64,000 bases of DNA from the NCBI GenBank assembly GCA_963766365.1, contig CAVXZK010000014.1, positions 62,001-126,000 of the forward strand. Reading direction: 5' to 3'. This document shows, in pieces, positions 7,769 through 17,091 of this stretch. Below the pieces are notes generated by a model, which saw nothing but the letters and a program-made list of their open reading frames with translations, was not told the DNA's origin and ran no database searches. Position 1 is the stretch's first letter. Each line of letters begins with the position of its first letter. The position numbers were made by a program, and so were the translations under genes. Source of the DNA: JALORV01 sp963766365 (GTDB taxonomy: Bacteria > Pseudomonadota > Gammaproteobacteria > Burkholderiales > Burkholderiaceae_F).

Positions 7769-9090
7769 GAAACCTTCGCTTCGCTCAGCGCAACGAGCAG
7801 ACCGCGGACGTAGTCGGCGTGGAGTCGCAGTGTGTAGAGCTGTGACAGGTAAGCCTTCGGCACCTTGACGCGGTTGAGCCGTACGTCGATCTCATTGATG
7901 CGCTCGACATGCGCGGTCGGATCTCCTACTGATGCGGCGCGCTCGATGCGGTTCAGTTCGGCATACCAGCCGTCGAGCTTGCTGCGAATGCGCCAGTCAT
8001 AGATCTTGGGCAGGTAGGCAAACGCCGGAATCGCGATGGCCAGCAGCGGCACCATGATAAAGAGCAGCCGTTCCGCCCACACCGCCACCCAGAACGGCAG
8101 GATCCGACGCAGCAGCGAGGGTCGCTCGCGGTAGAAGCGGTCCGCGTCGGTCGCCAGCGGCAGCTCGATGTCCATCGGTGCTGGAAACACGCCGGCCCGG
8201 TGCAGCAGCGAGGGCCCGCCGTGGACCTGGCGCGCCGCGTCCAGCAGCAGTTCGATGGCTACCGGATGCACGCCTTCGCGGGCAACCAGATTGGCGGTGA
8301 CCCCGATCATCGTCATCGGCTGAGACGGCAGCCCAGCCTTGAGGTCGACGACACCTGCCGGCAGGTCGAGCTTGTGCAGGTAGGGCAGCCGGCGGATGTA
8401 GGCATCGGCACGGCGCGCATTCATCATGTGCACGCCGGGAGCGCGCAGCAGCTTCTGCACCGCGGGCCCGTCGATGGCCGACACGTATAGCGCCGCGTCA
8501 ATGCGGCCGGCAATCAGCGCATCCGCCGCCGCGAGGCCGCCCAGTTCGACCAGCGCTGTAGGCGGTTCGGCGAGGCCGTTGTCGCGTGCCACGGCCATGC
8601 CGAGCGCATACGTTCCGCCGCCGGGTATGCCGAGCGCGATGCGCTGGCCGCGCAGTTCGGACACGTGGTCGATCACCGACTTCCCGCGATAAAAAATCCA
8701 GATCGGCTCGTAGAAGAGGCTGCCAAGCGTCACCAGCTGCTCGCTATCGGTCTCCTGGACCAGTCCGCCCTGGACCAGCCCGACCTCAACGCCGCTCTCG
8801 GCCGTCCGCAGGCGCTCCAGGTTCTGCGCTGCACCCGATGATGGACGCAGCACCAGGTCAACGCCATGCCGGGCCAGCAGCTCGCGATAGCGCTGAGCGT
8901 AGCGATGGTAGGCACCGTCTTCGGTCCCGGTCGTCATGATCACCCGCTTTGGCGGCGGCGGCGGTGCAAGCTGCGCCAGGCCCCAGCCGAGCAGCAGCAG
9001 CAGCGTGATCAGAGCGACCAGGTACCAGGCCAGTGCGCGGCCCTCGATGTTTTCGGGCAGCCGCTTGCGCACGAACTCTGAGTTCAGCAT
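7765..9090 (-). CDS. membrane-anchored TAXI-family solute receptor
   Basis: A 441-residue protein with an N-terminal transmembrane helix (about residues 22-42) and a TAXI-type TRAP receptor domain starting VIMTTGTEDGAYHRYA. A second membrane segment (about residues 340-365) is followed by a roughly 75-residue tail. Classical TAXI proteins are free periplasmic receptors paired with a fused DctQM permease. Here both ends are membrane-tethered and no TRAP permease is nearby, so uptake by a TRAP transporter is doubtful and a sensory or scaffold role is possible. It lies 6 bp downstream of the exonuclease III gene on the same strand. Confidence 0.8.
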   Translation of the reverse strand: MLNSEFVRKRLPENIEGRALAWYLVALITLLLLLGWGLAQLAPPPPPKRVIMTTGTEDGAYHRYAQRYRELLARHGVDLVLRPSSGAAQNLERLRTAESGVEVGLVQGGLVQETDSEQLVTLGSLFYEPIWIFYRGKSVIDHVSELRGQRIALGIPGGGTYALGMAVARDNGLAEPPTALVELGGLAAADALIAGRIDAALYVSAIDGPAVQKLLRAPGVHMMNARRADAYIRRLPYLHKLDLPAGVVDLKAGLPSQPMTMIGVTANLVAREGVHPVAIELLLDAARQVHGGPSLLHRAGVFPAPMDIELPLATDADRFYRERPSLLRRILPFWVAVWAERLLFIMVPLLAIAIPAFAYLPKIYDWRIRSKLDGWYAELNRIERAASVGDPTAHVERINEIDVRLNRVKVPKAYLSQLYTLRLHADYVRGLLVALSEAKVS

Positions 9091-9096
9091 CGGCCT

Positions 9097-9873
9097 TCAC
9101 AGCCTCCCGGTGTAGTCGATGGTCAGCGGTGCGTGGTCGGAAAAACGCTTTGCGGTATAGATCTCGGCGCGGCGCGCGCGGGCAGCGAAACCGGGCGTTG
9201 CGATCTGGTAATCGATGCGCCAGCCGACGTTCTTGGCCCACGCCTGGCCGCGGTTGCTCCACCACGTGTATTGCTCCGGACGGTCATCCAGCCGACGAAA
9301 GACGTCGACCCAGCCCTCATGCTCGAAGACGTCGCTCAACCACGCGCGCTCTTCGGGCAAGAACCCCGAGTTCTTGCGATTGCTGCGCCAGTTCTTCAGA
9401 TCGATTTCCTTGTGCGCGATGTTGATGTCGCCGCAGAACACGATTTCCCTTCCGCTCGCTCGCAGCCGCGCCAGATGTGGCGCGAATTCGGCGAGGAAAC
9501 GGTACTTGGCGGCCTGCCGCTCGGGTCCAGAAGAGCCGGACGGGAAGTACACGGAGATCACGGTGACATCCCGGAACTCGGCCTCGACATAGCGTCCCTC
9601 GACGTCGAATTCGGCCGAGCCGAAGCCGAGGCGGACCGAGCGTGGCTCCTTCGCAGCGTACAAGGCCGCTCCGGCGTAGCCACGTCGTTGCGCACAGTGG
9701 AAGAAACCGTGGAGTCCCCCGGGGAATCGCAGCGCCTCCGGAATATCGACTTCGTCGGCCTTGACCTCCTGCAGGCAGACGACATCAGGCTCGGCGCGGC
9801 GTAGCCAGCGAAACAGACCCTTGGAGGCGGCCGACCGGATGCCATTGACGTTGAGGGAGACGATGCGAAGCAT
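9097..9873 (-). CDS. xthA: exodeoxyribonuclease III
   Basis: A 258-residue endonuclease/exonuclease/phosphatase-fold enzyme for abasic-site repair. Glu36 in CLQEVKADE binds metal, GDINIAHKEIDLKN carries the catalytic Asp/Asn pair, and the C-terminal FSDHAPLTIDY provides the Asp-His dyad. ATG 9873 gives the canonical MLRIVSLNVNGIRSA N-terminus; the frame extending 29 codons upstream is not supported. It is divergent from pyrE with 119 bp between starts. Confidence 0.93.
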   Translation of the reverse strand: MLRIVSLNVNGIRSAASKGLFRWLRRAEPDVVCLQEVKADEVDIPEALRFPGGLHGFFHCAQRRGYAGAALYAAKEPRSVRLGFGSAEFDVEGRYVEAEFRDVTVISVYFPSGSSGPERQAAKYRFLAEFAPHLARLRASGREIVFCGDINIAHKEIDLKNWRSNRKNSGFLPEERAWLSDVFEHEGWVDVFRRLDDRPEQYTWWSNRGQAWAKNVGWRIDYQIATPGFAARARRAEIYTAKRFSDHAPLTIDYTGRL

Positions 9874-9992
9874 GGACTTGATCGGCTTGGCCGTTCGGAT
9901 TTCGCCGGTATTTTCCATGCTTTTGGCTGGCGCGCTGCGGCACAATCGCACGGAGTCCATCCATCGGGACGGCGGGGTCCCGTAGCACCATC

Positions 9993-10670
9993 GTGCAGGC
10001 GCTGCGACAACAGTTCATCGAATTTGCGCTCCAGGCAGGGGTGCTGCGCTTTGGAGAGTTCAGGACCAAGGCGGGACGGCTCTCGCCCTACTTCTTCAAT
10101 GCCGGGCTTTTCAACCGCGGGGCGCTGCTCGGTCGCCTGGCGCGCTTCTATGCACAGACATTGCTGGCCGCGCGGGCGGAGGGGCGAGTGGAGTTCGACA
10201 TGCTGTTCGGTCCCGCCTACAAGGGAATCACTCTCGCGGCCGGGACCGCCATGGCGCTCGCCGACCTCGGTACCGATGTGCCGTTTGCCTACAACCGCAA
10301 GGAGGCGAAGGATCATGGCGAGGGCGGCGTGATCGTCGGCGCTCCGCTCGCGGGTCGCGTCGTCATCGTCGACGACGTCATCACCGCGGGGACGTCGGTG
10401 CGCGAATCGGTGGAACTGATCCGTGGTGCTGGCGCGTCACCCGCGGCAGTACTGATTGCGCTCGACCGAATGGAGCGAGCCGGCGTAGATGACGCGCTGT
10501 CGGCACGTTCGGCCGTGCAGGAAGTGGAATCCACCTACCAGTTGCCAGTGCTGGCGATAGCGACCCTGGACGATGTCATGCAGTTCCTTGCGGCTGATTC
10601 GGCGCAGGCTCAGCAGGTGCGCGCGTACCGGCCCGCCGTGGAGCGTTATCGGGAGCGTTATGGGGCGTGA
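9993..10670 (+). CDS. pyrE: orotate phosphoribosyltransferase
   Basis: A 225-residue type I phosphoribosyltransferase that makes orotidine 5'-phosphate from orotate and PRPP in pyrimidine synthesis. The PRPP-binding loop VVIVDDVITAGTSV is at residues 123-136 with Asp127/Asp128, and KEAKDHGEGG supplies the flexible catalytic loop. The start is GTG 9993. The divergent xthA-pyrE order recurs in betaproteobacteria. The 3' end overlaps the next gene by 11 bp. Confidence 0.95.
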   Translation: MQALRQQFIEFALQAGVLRFGEFRTKAGRLSPYFFNAGLFNRGALLGRLARFYAQTLLAARAEGRVEFDMLFGPAYKGITLAAGTAMALADLGTDVPFAYNRKEAKDHGEGGVIVGAPLAGRVVIVDDVITAGTSVRESVELIRGAGASPAAVLIALDRMERAGVDDALSARSAVQEVESTYQLPVLAIATLDDVMQFLAADSAQAQQVRAYRPAVERYRERYGA

Positions 10671-11379
10671 CCGAAATCCGCGTGCCGCGCTGCGGCTAAG
10701 GCAGTCCGCGCTTTTCGGGCTGTTGGCCTGCGTCACGCTGGCCGCGATGGCGCAAGCACCGGCGTCCACCGGCATCATGTTCACCTGCGTGGCGAACGGC
10801 AAGACCTATACCGCCGATCGTCCTCCGGCGGAGTGTGTCAACAGCGACATCCGCGAACTGAACCGTGATGGCTCCGTACGGCGCGTCATTGCGCGACCGC
10901 TGACGATCGAGGAGCAGCGCGCACGAGCGCTCGAGGCCAAGAAGAAGTACGAGGAGGAGGAAAGGATCCTGGCGCAGCGGCGGCGCGATCGTTCGCTGCT
11001 GGAAGCCTATGCCACCGAGGCGGAAATCGAAGCGGCCCGCAAGAAATCACTGGAGGGTGCGGAGCAGATCATCCGCCGTTCGCAGGAGCGGGCGAAGAGC
11101 CTCGCAGAGGACCGAAAACGGCTCGACGACGAATCCGAGTTCTACAAGAAGCGTGAACAGCCCGACAGCCTGAAGCGTGCGTATGCGCTCAACGCGCAGG
11201 CGGTGACCGCTGAGGAGAAGATCATTGCCGAGGCGCGTGGCGAGGTGGCGCGGATCAACGAGCGCTTCGATGCCGAGAAGAAGCGCTTCCGCGAGCTGGT
11301 CGCTCAGGGGGCACGGCCGGTGCAACGGAACCCGGAAGCCGACATCCTGCTCGATCCGCGCTTCTCGGGCCGCCAGTAG
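10660..11379 (+). CDS. exported DUF4124-like protein with a long coiled coil
   Basis: A 239-residue protein with a signal peptide (LFGLLACVTLAAMAQA), a short N-terminal DUF4124-like module (residues 38-66, FTCVANGKTYTADRPP), and about 130 residues of highly charged, probably coiled-coil sequence. Start ATG 10660 overlaps the pyrE stop, so it is probably translationally coupled. Function is unknown; the layout suggests a periplasmic structural or adaptor protein. Confidence 0.7.
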   Translation: MGRDRNPRAALRLRQSALFGLLACVTLAAMAQAPASTGIMFTCVANGKTYTADRPPAECVNSDIRELNRDGSVRRVIARPLTIEEQRARALEAKKKYEEEERILAQRRRDRSLLEAYATEAEIEAARKKSLEGAEQIIRRSQERAKSLAEDRKRLDDESEFYKKREQPDSLKRAYALNAQAVTAEEKIIAEARGEVARINERFDAEKKRFRELVAQGARPVQRNPEADILLDPRFSGRQ

Positions 11380-11440
11380 GCGGGCCGGGCCCGTGCCGTC
11401 ACGGCCGGCGCGCGCATAATGAACCGGATGGAGGTGCATG

Positions 11441-11920
11441 ATGGACAAGTCTCCAGCCATCTCGCGAACCGTGATCCGCTGGCTGGCACTCGTGGTGCTG
11501 ACTCTCCCAGGGTTCGCCACGGCGCAGGTCGAAGGCGGGCTTTATATCGCCGGTAACGGCTTCTCGCTCGAACAGGCCGTGTCAACCAGCTTGGCACAGA
11601 ATCCAGCCGGACAGCGCTTCTTCCTGCTCGTGCTTCCTCCCCACACCCGTGCGTTGACGATGACCGCGCCGGACACGCTGGTCGCCGTGCGTAATCGCGT
11701 CCTGGCCGGCAATGGGCAGTTTCTCGTCTGCCAACGCGACATCGACGATGGCGCCGTGGATCCGACCAATCTTCTGCCCGGGGTCGTTGCCGTGCGCGGC
11801 TGGCCGCCGCCAGGCAGCAATGCACTTCCCGAGGGTCAGCGTTACTACCCGGACGAGGATCCGGCCAATCTGCCCCAGGCAACCGAAGCACTGCGCCGCC
11901 TGCGCGCGACCTGCTCCTGA
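11441..11920 (+). CDS. exported protein, unknown function (possibly DsrE-like fold)
   Basis: A 159-residue protein with a signal peptide (VIRWLALVVLTLPGFATA). The mature part has alternating hydrophobic strands (RFFLLVLPPH, DTLVAVRNRVL, GQFLVCQRD) that recall small DsrE-like alpha/beta proteins; this is a weak resemblance. The second of two ATGs (11441) has GGAGG at a six-base spacing and is preferred over 11438. CATAAT at 11416-11421 could be a -10 box. It ends convergently with the peptidase gene. Confidence 0.6.
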   Translation: MDKSPAISRTVIRWLALVVLTLPGFATAQVEGGLYIAGNGFSLEQAVSTSLAQNPAGQRFFLLVLPPHTRALTMTAPDTLVAVRNRVLAGNGQFLVCQRDIDDGAVDPTNLLPGVVAVRGWPPPGSNALPEGQRYYPDEDPANLPQATEALRRLRATCS

Positions 11921-11938
11921 TCCGCCGCCTTCGTTGTG

Positions 11939-14134
11939 TCAGGGCTTTGCGGTGGGCTGGAAATCGGGCACGCCGAACTGCCACAGAAAGAAGCTGAACA
12001 CGTCGCCGGTGCGCTCGCGCGCCTGCACTCGTGTGCTGCCCTGGCCGTGACCTGACTCGTATTCGAGCCGCATCAGCACCGGACGGGACTGCCCCGTCGC
12101 CGCGGCCAGACGCGCGGCGAACTTGGCGGACTGCCACACATCGACACGCGTGTCGTTCACCCCGTGCACCAGCATGACGGCCGGGTACTTCTGCCCGTCC
12201 TTCACGTGGTGATAACTGCTCATCGCCAGCAGGGCCCGGAACTCGTCTTCTTTCTTTACGGTCCCGTACTCGGGGACGTTGGCGACACCGTTGGCGCGCG
12301 TCTCGGAGCGGACAAGATCGTGCACTCCGACCGCCGACACCGCCGCCGCGAAGAGTTCCGGCCGTTCCGTGATGGCGCGACCAACGAAGATGCCGCCGGC
12401 GCTGCCGCCGTAGATACCGATGCGGTCGTGCGTCGAGTAACCGTTGGCGACCAGCCATTCGGCCACCGCGATGCCGTCCTTCCACGTGTTCGGCTTCGTG
12501 GTCTTGCGGCCCGCCAGATGCCACTCTTCCCCGAATGCGCCGCCGCCGCGCACGTGGGCGATGGCGTAGGCGCCGCCACGCTCGAGCCATGCATAGATGC
12601 GCGGGCTGAAGAAGGGATCCTCGGTGATGCCGTAGGCCCCGTAGCCATAGACGATGGCTGGGTTGCGGCCATCGAGCTTGATGTCCTTGCGCGACAGGAT
12701 CGACACCGGGACTTCGATCCCGTCGTGGCTGCGCACCATGACTTCCCTGGCCATGATGTCGCCGGGAGAATCAAAGGTGCCGCTGGCCACGAAGGGCAGT
12801 GCGATGGTCGCGCTTTTCGCCGGGTCGTACAAGTAAGGCTTGGCCGCGCGCGTCCAGCCCGCGAGGTCGAGCACCGCACCGTCGAGTTCGGGGTCCGTGG
12901 CCTCGATCTGGACGTTGCCCTCAAACGGCAAGGCAATTCGTTCGAGCTTTGGTTCACGCACGTGGGTCAGTCGCGAGAGCGACAGCGTCGCGCCGTCACG
13001 CCGGGTGAAATAGAGCCCGTCACGGGCGCCGGCGATACGGGTGACGACACTGCGTGACGCCGGAACCACGACCTCGGCGCGCTTCAGCTCCGGGGCAGTG
13101 AGCGGAACCCGCAATACCCGGTAGCGCGGCGCATCAAGGGCGGATCGCAGATAGATCCAGCCGCCTCCAAATGCGGCATCGCTCACCTTGTCCTTCAGCT
13201 CGACGACCGGGCGCCACTGTGCGGTCCCGCGCGTGACGGCATCCAGGTCGGCGAGGTAAAGCAGCCGGTTGCGTTCGACACCAAGGTAGACCACGGCGGC
13301 GGCGAGTTGCGTTCCGGGGATCTGGAAGACGTCGCCCACGGCGTACGTTGGCAGCTTCAGTTCGGAATTGAGGCTCGCGCTGAAGACCCGTCGATCCACG
13401 GACGGATCGAACCCACGGAAGTGGCGCGCCGTGTCCTGGAAGCGCTCGGTCGGCGGCAGCTTGTCGTAGTTCTCACGCAGTCGCGTGTAGAAAAGTCCGC
13501 TGCCATCGGCGAGCCAGCTGGCGCTGGCATAGCGAATGCGGTCGATGGGCTCGATCAGGTCGCGGCCGCTCGCGACGTCGATGACGTGCAGCGTGCCGAT
13601 CTCACCGCCGCCGACCTGGATCGAGTGCGCGATCTTGCGGCCATCATCGGAGGGCGCGAAGTCCATGATCGCGTGCGGTCGCCCCGCAGCCCGCGTCAAC
13701 GCCTCCGGATCGATCAGAACCGTATCGGTGCCGTTAACGCCGTCGCGCCACACCAGCTTGAACTGGTCTTCGCCGGGGTTGCGGCGCAGGAAGAAGTACC
13801 GCTCGCTGCGCGTCCGGACAACCCGGTCGGCGATGCCGGGCGCCGCCGCCTCGATCGCTGCCATGCGCGCCAGCAGCGGCGCCCGCCCCGGGATACGAGC
13901 GAGGATCGTTGTGGTGGCGTCGGCCTGCGCGCGCAGCCAGCGCTGGACATCCGGATCCTTGACGTCTTCGAAGTATCGGTAGGGGTCATCGACCGGTGCT
14001 CCGTAGTAGGAGTCGACGGCGTTGCGCGGCGCCGGCGGCGGGGGGACGTCTACGCCGGCGATGGACGCCGCGTGCACCAGGCCAGCGGATTGCCCCAGCA
14101 GCAAACCGACTAGTGAGGTAAGCGAACACTTCAT
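11939..14134 (-). CDS. exported prolyl oligopeptidase family serine peptidase (S9A)
   Basis: A 731-residue peptidase with a signal peptide (SLTSLVGLLLGQSAGLVHA), so it acts in the periplasm or outside the cell. It has an N-terminal beta-propeller (about residues 90-440) and a C-terminal alpha/beta-hydrolase domain. The catalytic triad is visible: Ser578 in YGGSAGG, Asp661 in VNDTRVDV, His696 in ESGHGQGS, with S9A-like spacing. Family members cleave short proline-containing peptides. ATG 14134 has GGGAG five bases upstream. The gene is monocistronic and convergent with the exported-protein gene. Confidence 0.9.
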   Translation of the reverse strand: MKCSLTSLVGLLLGQSAGLVHAASIAGVDVPPPPAPRNAVDSYYGAPVDDPYRYFEDVKDPDVQRWLRAQADATTTILARIPGRAPLLARMAAIEAAAPGIADRVVRTRSERYFFLRRNPGEDQFKLVWRDGVNGTDTVLIDPEALTRAAGRPHAIMDFAPSDDGRKIAHSIQVGGGEIGTLHVIDVASGRDLIEPIDRIRYASASWLADGSGLFYTRLRENYDKLPPTERFQDTARHFRGFDPSVDRRVFSASLNSELKLPTYAVGDVFQIPGTQLAAAVVYLGVERNRLLYLADLDAVTRGTAQWRPVVELKDKVSDAAFGGGWIYLRSALDAPRYRVLRVPLTAPELKRAEVVVPASRSVVTRIAGARDGLYFTRRDGATLSLSRLTHVREPKLERIALPFEGNVQIEATDPELDGAVLDLAGWTRAAKPYLYDPAKSATIALPFVASGTFDSPGDIMAREVMVRSHDGIEVPVSILSRKDIKLDGRNPAIVYGYGAYGITEDPFFSPRIYAWLERGGAYAIAHVRGGGAFGEEWHLAGRKTTKPNTWKDGIAVAEWLVANGYSTHDRIGIYGGSAGGIFVGRAITERPELFAAAVSAVGVHDLVRSETRANGVANVPEYGTVKKEDEFRALLAMSSYHHVKDGQKYPAVMLVHGVNDTRVDVWQSAKFAARLAAATGQSRPVLMRLEYESGHGQGSTRVQARERTGDVFSFFLWQFGVPDFQPTAKP

Positions 14135-14334
14135 GGGATCTCCCAAGCAGGGCGGGACGATAACGCAGGCCAGCCAAGGTCGGTAAGCGTGTGCTGCGGT
14201 CCGGCCCGATCGCATGGACCGCTGGTCTGCCCAGCTGTGAGGCCTCCGGACTAGCGCAAACAACTTATCGCCAAAGCAGGGTCAAAATGGGAAAATTTCC
14301 CACGAGTTGCCTTGGCATTGAGGAGGAAAAGGTC

Positions 14335-15564
14335 ATGTCGAAGTGGATTTCGGGCAGGCGGTCAATACTGTGCGGTGCCGCTGCGGGCGCGGTACTCGCA
14401 GCGTGTGGAGGCGGTGGCGGATCGACTGCTACGGTCGCCCCCGTAGCGGGTCCGGCCCCGGGTACGGGCAACGGAACGGTGCGAGTGGCGTTGACGGACG
14501 CGCCCGCGTGCGGTTACGACCAGGTGAACGTAACGGTCGAGCGCGTGCGCTTCCATGTGAGTGCCGGCGCCGGTGACAACGAGGGGGGCTGGACCGACAT
14601 CGTGCTGAATCCGGTGCGCAAGATCGACCTGCTGACGCTCACCAATGGCGTCATTGCGGACCTGGGACAGTCGACGCTGCCGGCCGGCCTGTACACGCAG
14701 ATCAGGCTGGTGCTGAGTCCCAACGGCGGCGGCAGCCCGGCGAATTCCGTGGTGCCGCGCGGCGGATCGGAAACGCCGCTGGCTACGCCGAGCGGTACGC
14801 AGAGCGGACTGAAGCTGATCAACAGCTTCACGGTCGAGCCGGGCAAGCTGACCGACGTGCTGCTGGACTTCGACGCCTGCAAGTCGATCGTCCAGCGCGG
14901 CAACGGCACGTACGGATTGAAGCCGGTCATCCATGTCATCCCGCGCACCGGCGCGGCGATTGCCGGTTACGTCCAGACCGGACTGACCGGCATCACCGTC
15001 ACCGCACAGAAAAATGGCGTGGTGCTGCGCGCGACGCAGCCAAATTCAACCGGGCAGTTCATGCTCGCGCCGGTCGACCCGAGCAAGGCGCCGTACGACA
15101 TCGTGGTCACAGGAACCGGCCTGACCACCGCAGTCATCACCGGCGTCCCGGGCACGCAGGACCAGACTACGACCGTCAGTTCGCTTGCCGCGCCGGTCAC
15201 GATGCCGACATCGCCGACCGGGACGGTCAGCGGCGCAGTCGGCCCGGCAGCGGCCGCAGCGACGGGCTCGGTACGCGCGCTGCAATCCGTCAGCGCAACG
15301 ATCACGGTCGAGGTCGCGCACACGAACACGAATCCGATCACGGGCGACTACTCGTTAACGCTGCCGACTGCCGCGCCCCGCCTGATGAGCTATTCCAACC
15401 CGGTCGTGACGCCGCTGCCTTTGGTGCCGCAGGACCCACGCGCTGCGAAGTACACGCTGGAGGCCTCGGCGACAAGCTACGTGACGAAGCTGGGCAGCGA
15501 AATCACGGTGTCGAACAGCACGCCGCTCACCGGTCAGGACTTCGCCCTGGTCGTGGCGCCGTAG
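14335..15564 (+). CDS. DUF4382-containing lipoprotein
   Basis: A 409-residue lipoprotein with a signal and lipobox (GAVLAAC) followed by a Gly-rich linker. A DUF4382-like domain spans about residues 45-205 (VRVALTDAPACGYDQVNVTV and WTDIVLNPVRKIDLL), then a carboxypeptidase-regulatory-like beta domain and Thr/Ala-rich sequence. An excellent AGGAGG (14321-14327) fixes ATG 14335. It is presumably on the outer or inner membrane facing the periplasm or exterior. No function is established for DUF4382 proteins. The gene is monocistronic and ends at a bidirectional terminator. Confidence 0.8.
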   Translation: MSKWISGRRSILCGAAAGAVLAACGGGGGSTATVAPVAGPAPGTGNGTVRVALTDAPACGYDQVNVTVERVRFHVSAGAGDNEGGWTDIVLNPVRKIDLLTLTNGVIADLGQSTLPAGLYTQIRLVLSPNGGGSPANSVVPRGGSETPLATPSGTQSGLKLINSFTVEPGKLTDVLLDFDACKSIVQRGNGTYGLKPVIHVIPRTGAAIAGYVQTGLTGITVTAQKNGVVLRATQPNSTGQFMLAPVDPSKAPYDIVVTGTGLTTAVITGVPGTQDQTTTVSSLAAPVTMPTSPTGTVSGAVGPAAAAATGSVRALQSVSATITVEVAHTNTNPITGDYSLTLPTAAPRLMSYSNPVVTPLPLVPQDPRAAKYTLEASATSYVTKLGSEITVSNSTPLTGQDFALVVAP

Positions 15565-15580
15565 GCTCGGGCCGGTATCG

Positions 15581-15612
15581 AACAAAGCGGCTCGTGTGGG
15601 CCGCTGATTGTT
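15581..15612. terminator. bidirectional terminator between the DUF4382 gene and gatB
   Basis: AGCGGC (15586-15591) pairs with GCCGCT (15600-15605), flanked by AACAA and TTGTT that extend the stem imperfectly. It lies between two convergent genes. Confidence 0.55.
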
Positions 15613-15614
15613 CC

Positions 15615-17081
15615 TCAGACGGCCAGCCGCCGCCGCAGGATCTCGTTGACCTGCGCGGGGTTGGCCTTGCCCTTGGTGGCCTTCATTGCCTGGCCCACCA
15701 GCGCGTTGAAGGCCTTCTCCTTGCCGGCGCGGAACTCCTCGACGGACTTCACGTTGGCCGCAAGCACCTCGTCGACAATCTTCTCGATGGCCCCGACGTC
15801 GGAGATCTGACGCAGGCCTCGCGCATCGATGATCGCGTCGGCGCTCGCGGCTTCGCCCGCCCAGAGTGCTGCGAACACATCCTTGGCGGTCTTGTTGTTG
15901 ATCGTGCCATCCAGCACGCGCTGGATCAGGCGGGCCAGTTGCGTCGGTGACAGCGGCGCGGCCGCCACCGCGAGGTCGGAGGCGTTGAGCGCCGCCGAAA
16001 ATTCGCCCATCACCCAGTTGGCAGCGACTTTCTTGTCGGCCACCGCCGCTGCCACGCTCTCAAAGTAACCGGCGAGGTCCTTCGTGGCGGTCAACGTCTG
16101 CGCGTCGTATTCGCTGAGCCCATAGTCCCGCACGAAGCGCTCGCGCATCGCTCCGGGCAGCTCCGGCAGTTCACCGCGCACACGATCGATCCATTCAAGC
16201 GCGATCTCCAGCGGCAGCAGATCAGGATCCGGGAAGTAGCGATAGTCCATCGCGTCTTCCTTGCTGCGCATCGACCGCGTCTCGTTGCGGTCCGGGTCGT
16301 AGAGCCGGGTCTCCTGAACGACGGTGCCGCCGTCTTCGATCAGTTCGATCTGCCGCTGTGCCTCGAACTCGATCGCCTGCTGCATGAACCGGAAGCTGTT
16401 GAGGTTCTTGATCTCGCAGCGCGTGCCGAACTCGGCCTGCCCGACCGGCCGCACCGAAACGTTGGCATCGCAGCGAAACGACCCTTCCTGCATGTTGCCG
16501 TCGCAGATCCCGAGCCAGACCACCAGAGAGTGCAGCGCCTTGGCATAAGCGACCGCCTCCGCGGCAGCGCCGCTGATGCTCGCGACGCGCACGTCGGGCT
16601 CGGACACGATTTCCAGCAGCGGTGTGCCGGCACGGTTCAGGTCGATGCCGGACATGCCGTGGAAGTCCTCGTGCAGGGATTTGCCCGCGTCCTCTTCCAG
16701 GTGCGCGCGCGTCAGCCGCATCGTCTTGATGTAGGCATCGCCGCCCTTCGGCTGGACGACGAAGGTCAGGCTGCCACCCTGCACGACCGGAGTCTCGTAC
16801 TGGCTGATCTGGTAGCCCTTCGGAAGGTCCGGATAGAAATAGTTCTTGCGCGCAAAGATGCTGCGCGGAGCGATCGTGGCGCCGATGGCGAGACCGAAAC
16901 GGATCGCACGTTCGACGGCGCCGCGGTTGAGAACCGGGAGCGTGCCCGGCAGTGCCACGTCGATGACGCTGGCCTGCGAGTTCGGCGCGGCGCCGAACGC
17001 GGTCGACGCGGCGGAAAATATCTTGCTCGCGGTCGTCAATTGCGCGTGTGTCTCCAGGCCGATCACCACTTCCCACGCCAT
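15615..17081 (-). CDS. gatB: Asp-tRNA(Asn)/Glu-tRNA(Gln) amidotransferase subunit B
   Basis: A 488-residue GatB with N-terminal WEVVIGLETHAQL, the kinase-like cradle (GYQISQYETPV, MSGIDLNRAGTPLLEIVSEPD) and the C-terminal YqeY-like tail domain. It phosphorylates mischarged Glu-tRNA(Gln) or Asp-tRNA(Asn) and amidates it with ammonia from GatA. ATG 17081 gives the family N-terminus; a longer upstream frame is rejected. Unusually, a TPR gene lies between gatA and gatB, only 10 bp upstream. Confidence 0.95.
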   Translation of the reverse strand: MAWEVVIGLETHAQLTTASKIFSAASTAFGAAPNSQASVIDVALPGTLPVLNRGAVERAIRFGLAIGATIAPRSIFARKNYFYPDLPKGYQISQYETPVVQGGSLTFVVQPKGGDAYIKTMRLTRAHLEEDAGKSLHEDFHGMSGIDLNRAGTPLLEIVSEPDVRVASISGAAAEAVAYAKALHSLVVWLGICDGNMQEGSFRCDANVSVRPVGQAEFGTRCEIKNLNSFRFMQQAIEFEAQRQIELIEDGGTVVQETRLYDPDRNETRSMRSKEDAMDYRYFPDPDLLPLEIALEWIDRVRGELPELPGAMRERFVRDYGLSEYDAQTLTATKDLAGYFESVAAAVADKKVAANWVMGEFSAALNASDLAVAAAPLSPTQLARLIQRVLDGTINNKTAKDVFAALWAGEAASADAIIDARGLRQISDVGAIEKIVDEVLAANVKSVEEFRAGKEKAFNALVGQAMKATKGKANPAQVNEILRRRLAV

Positions 17082-17091
17082 TGCGATGCTC

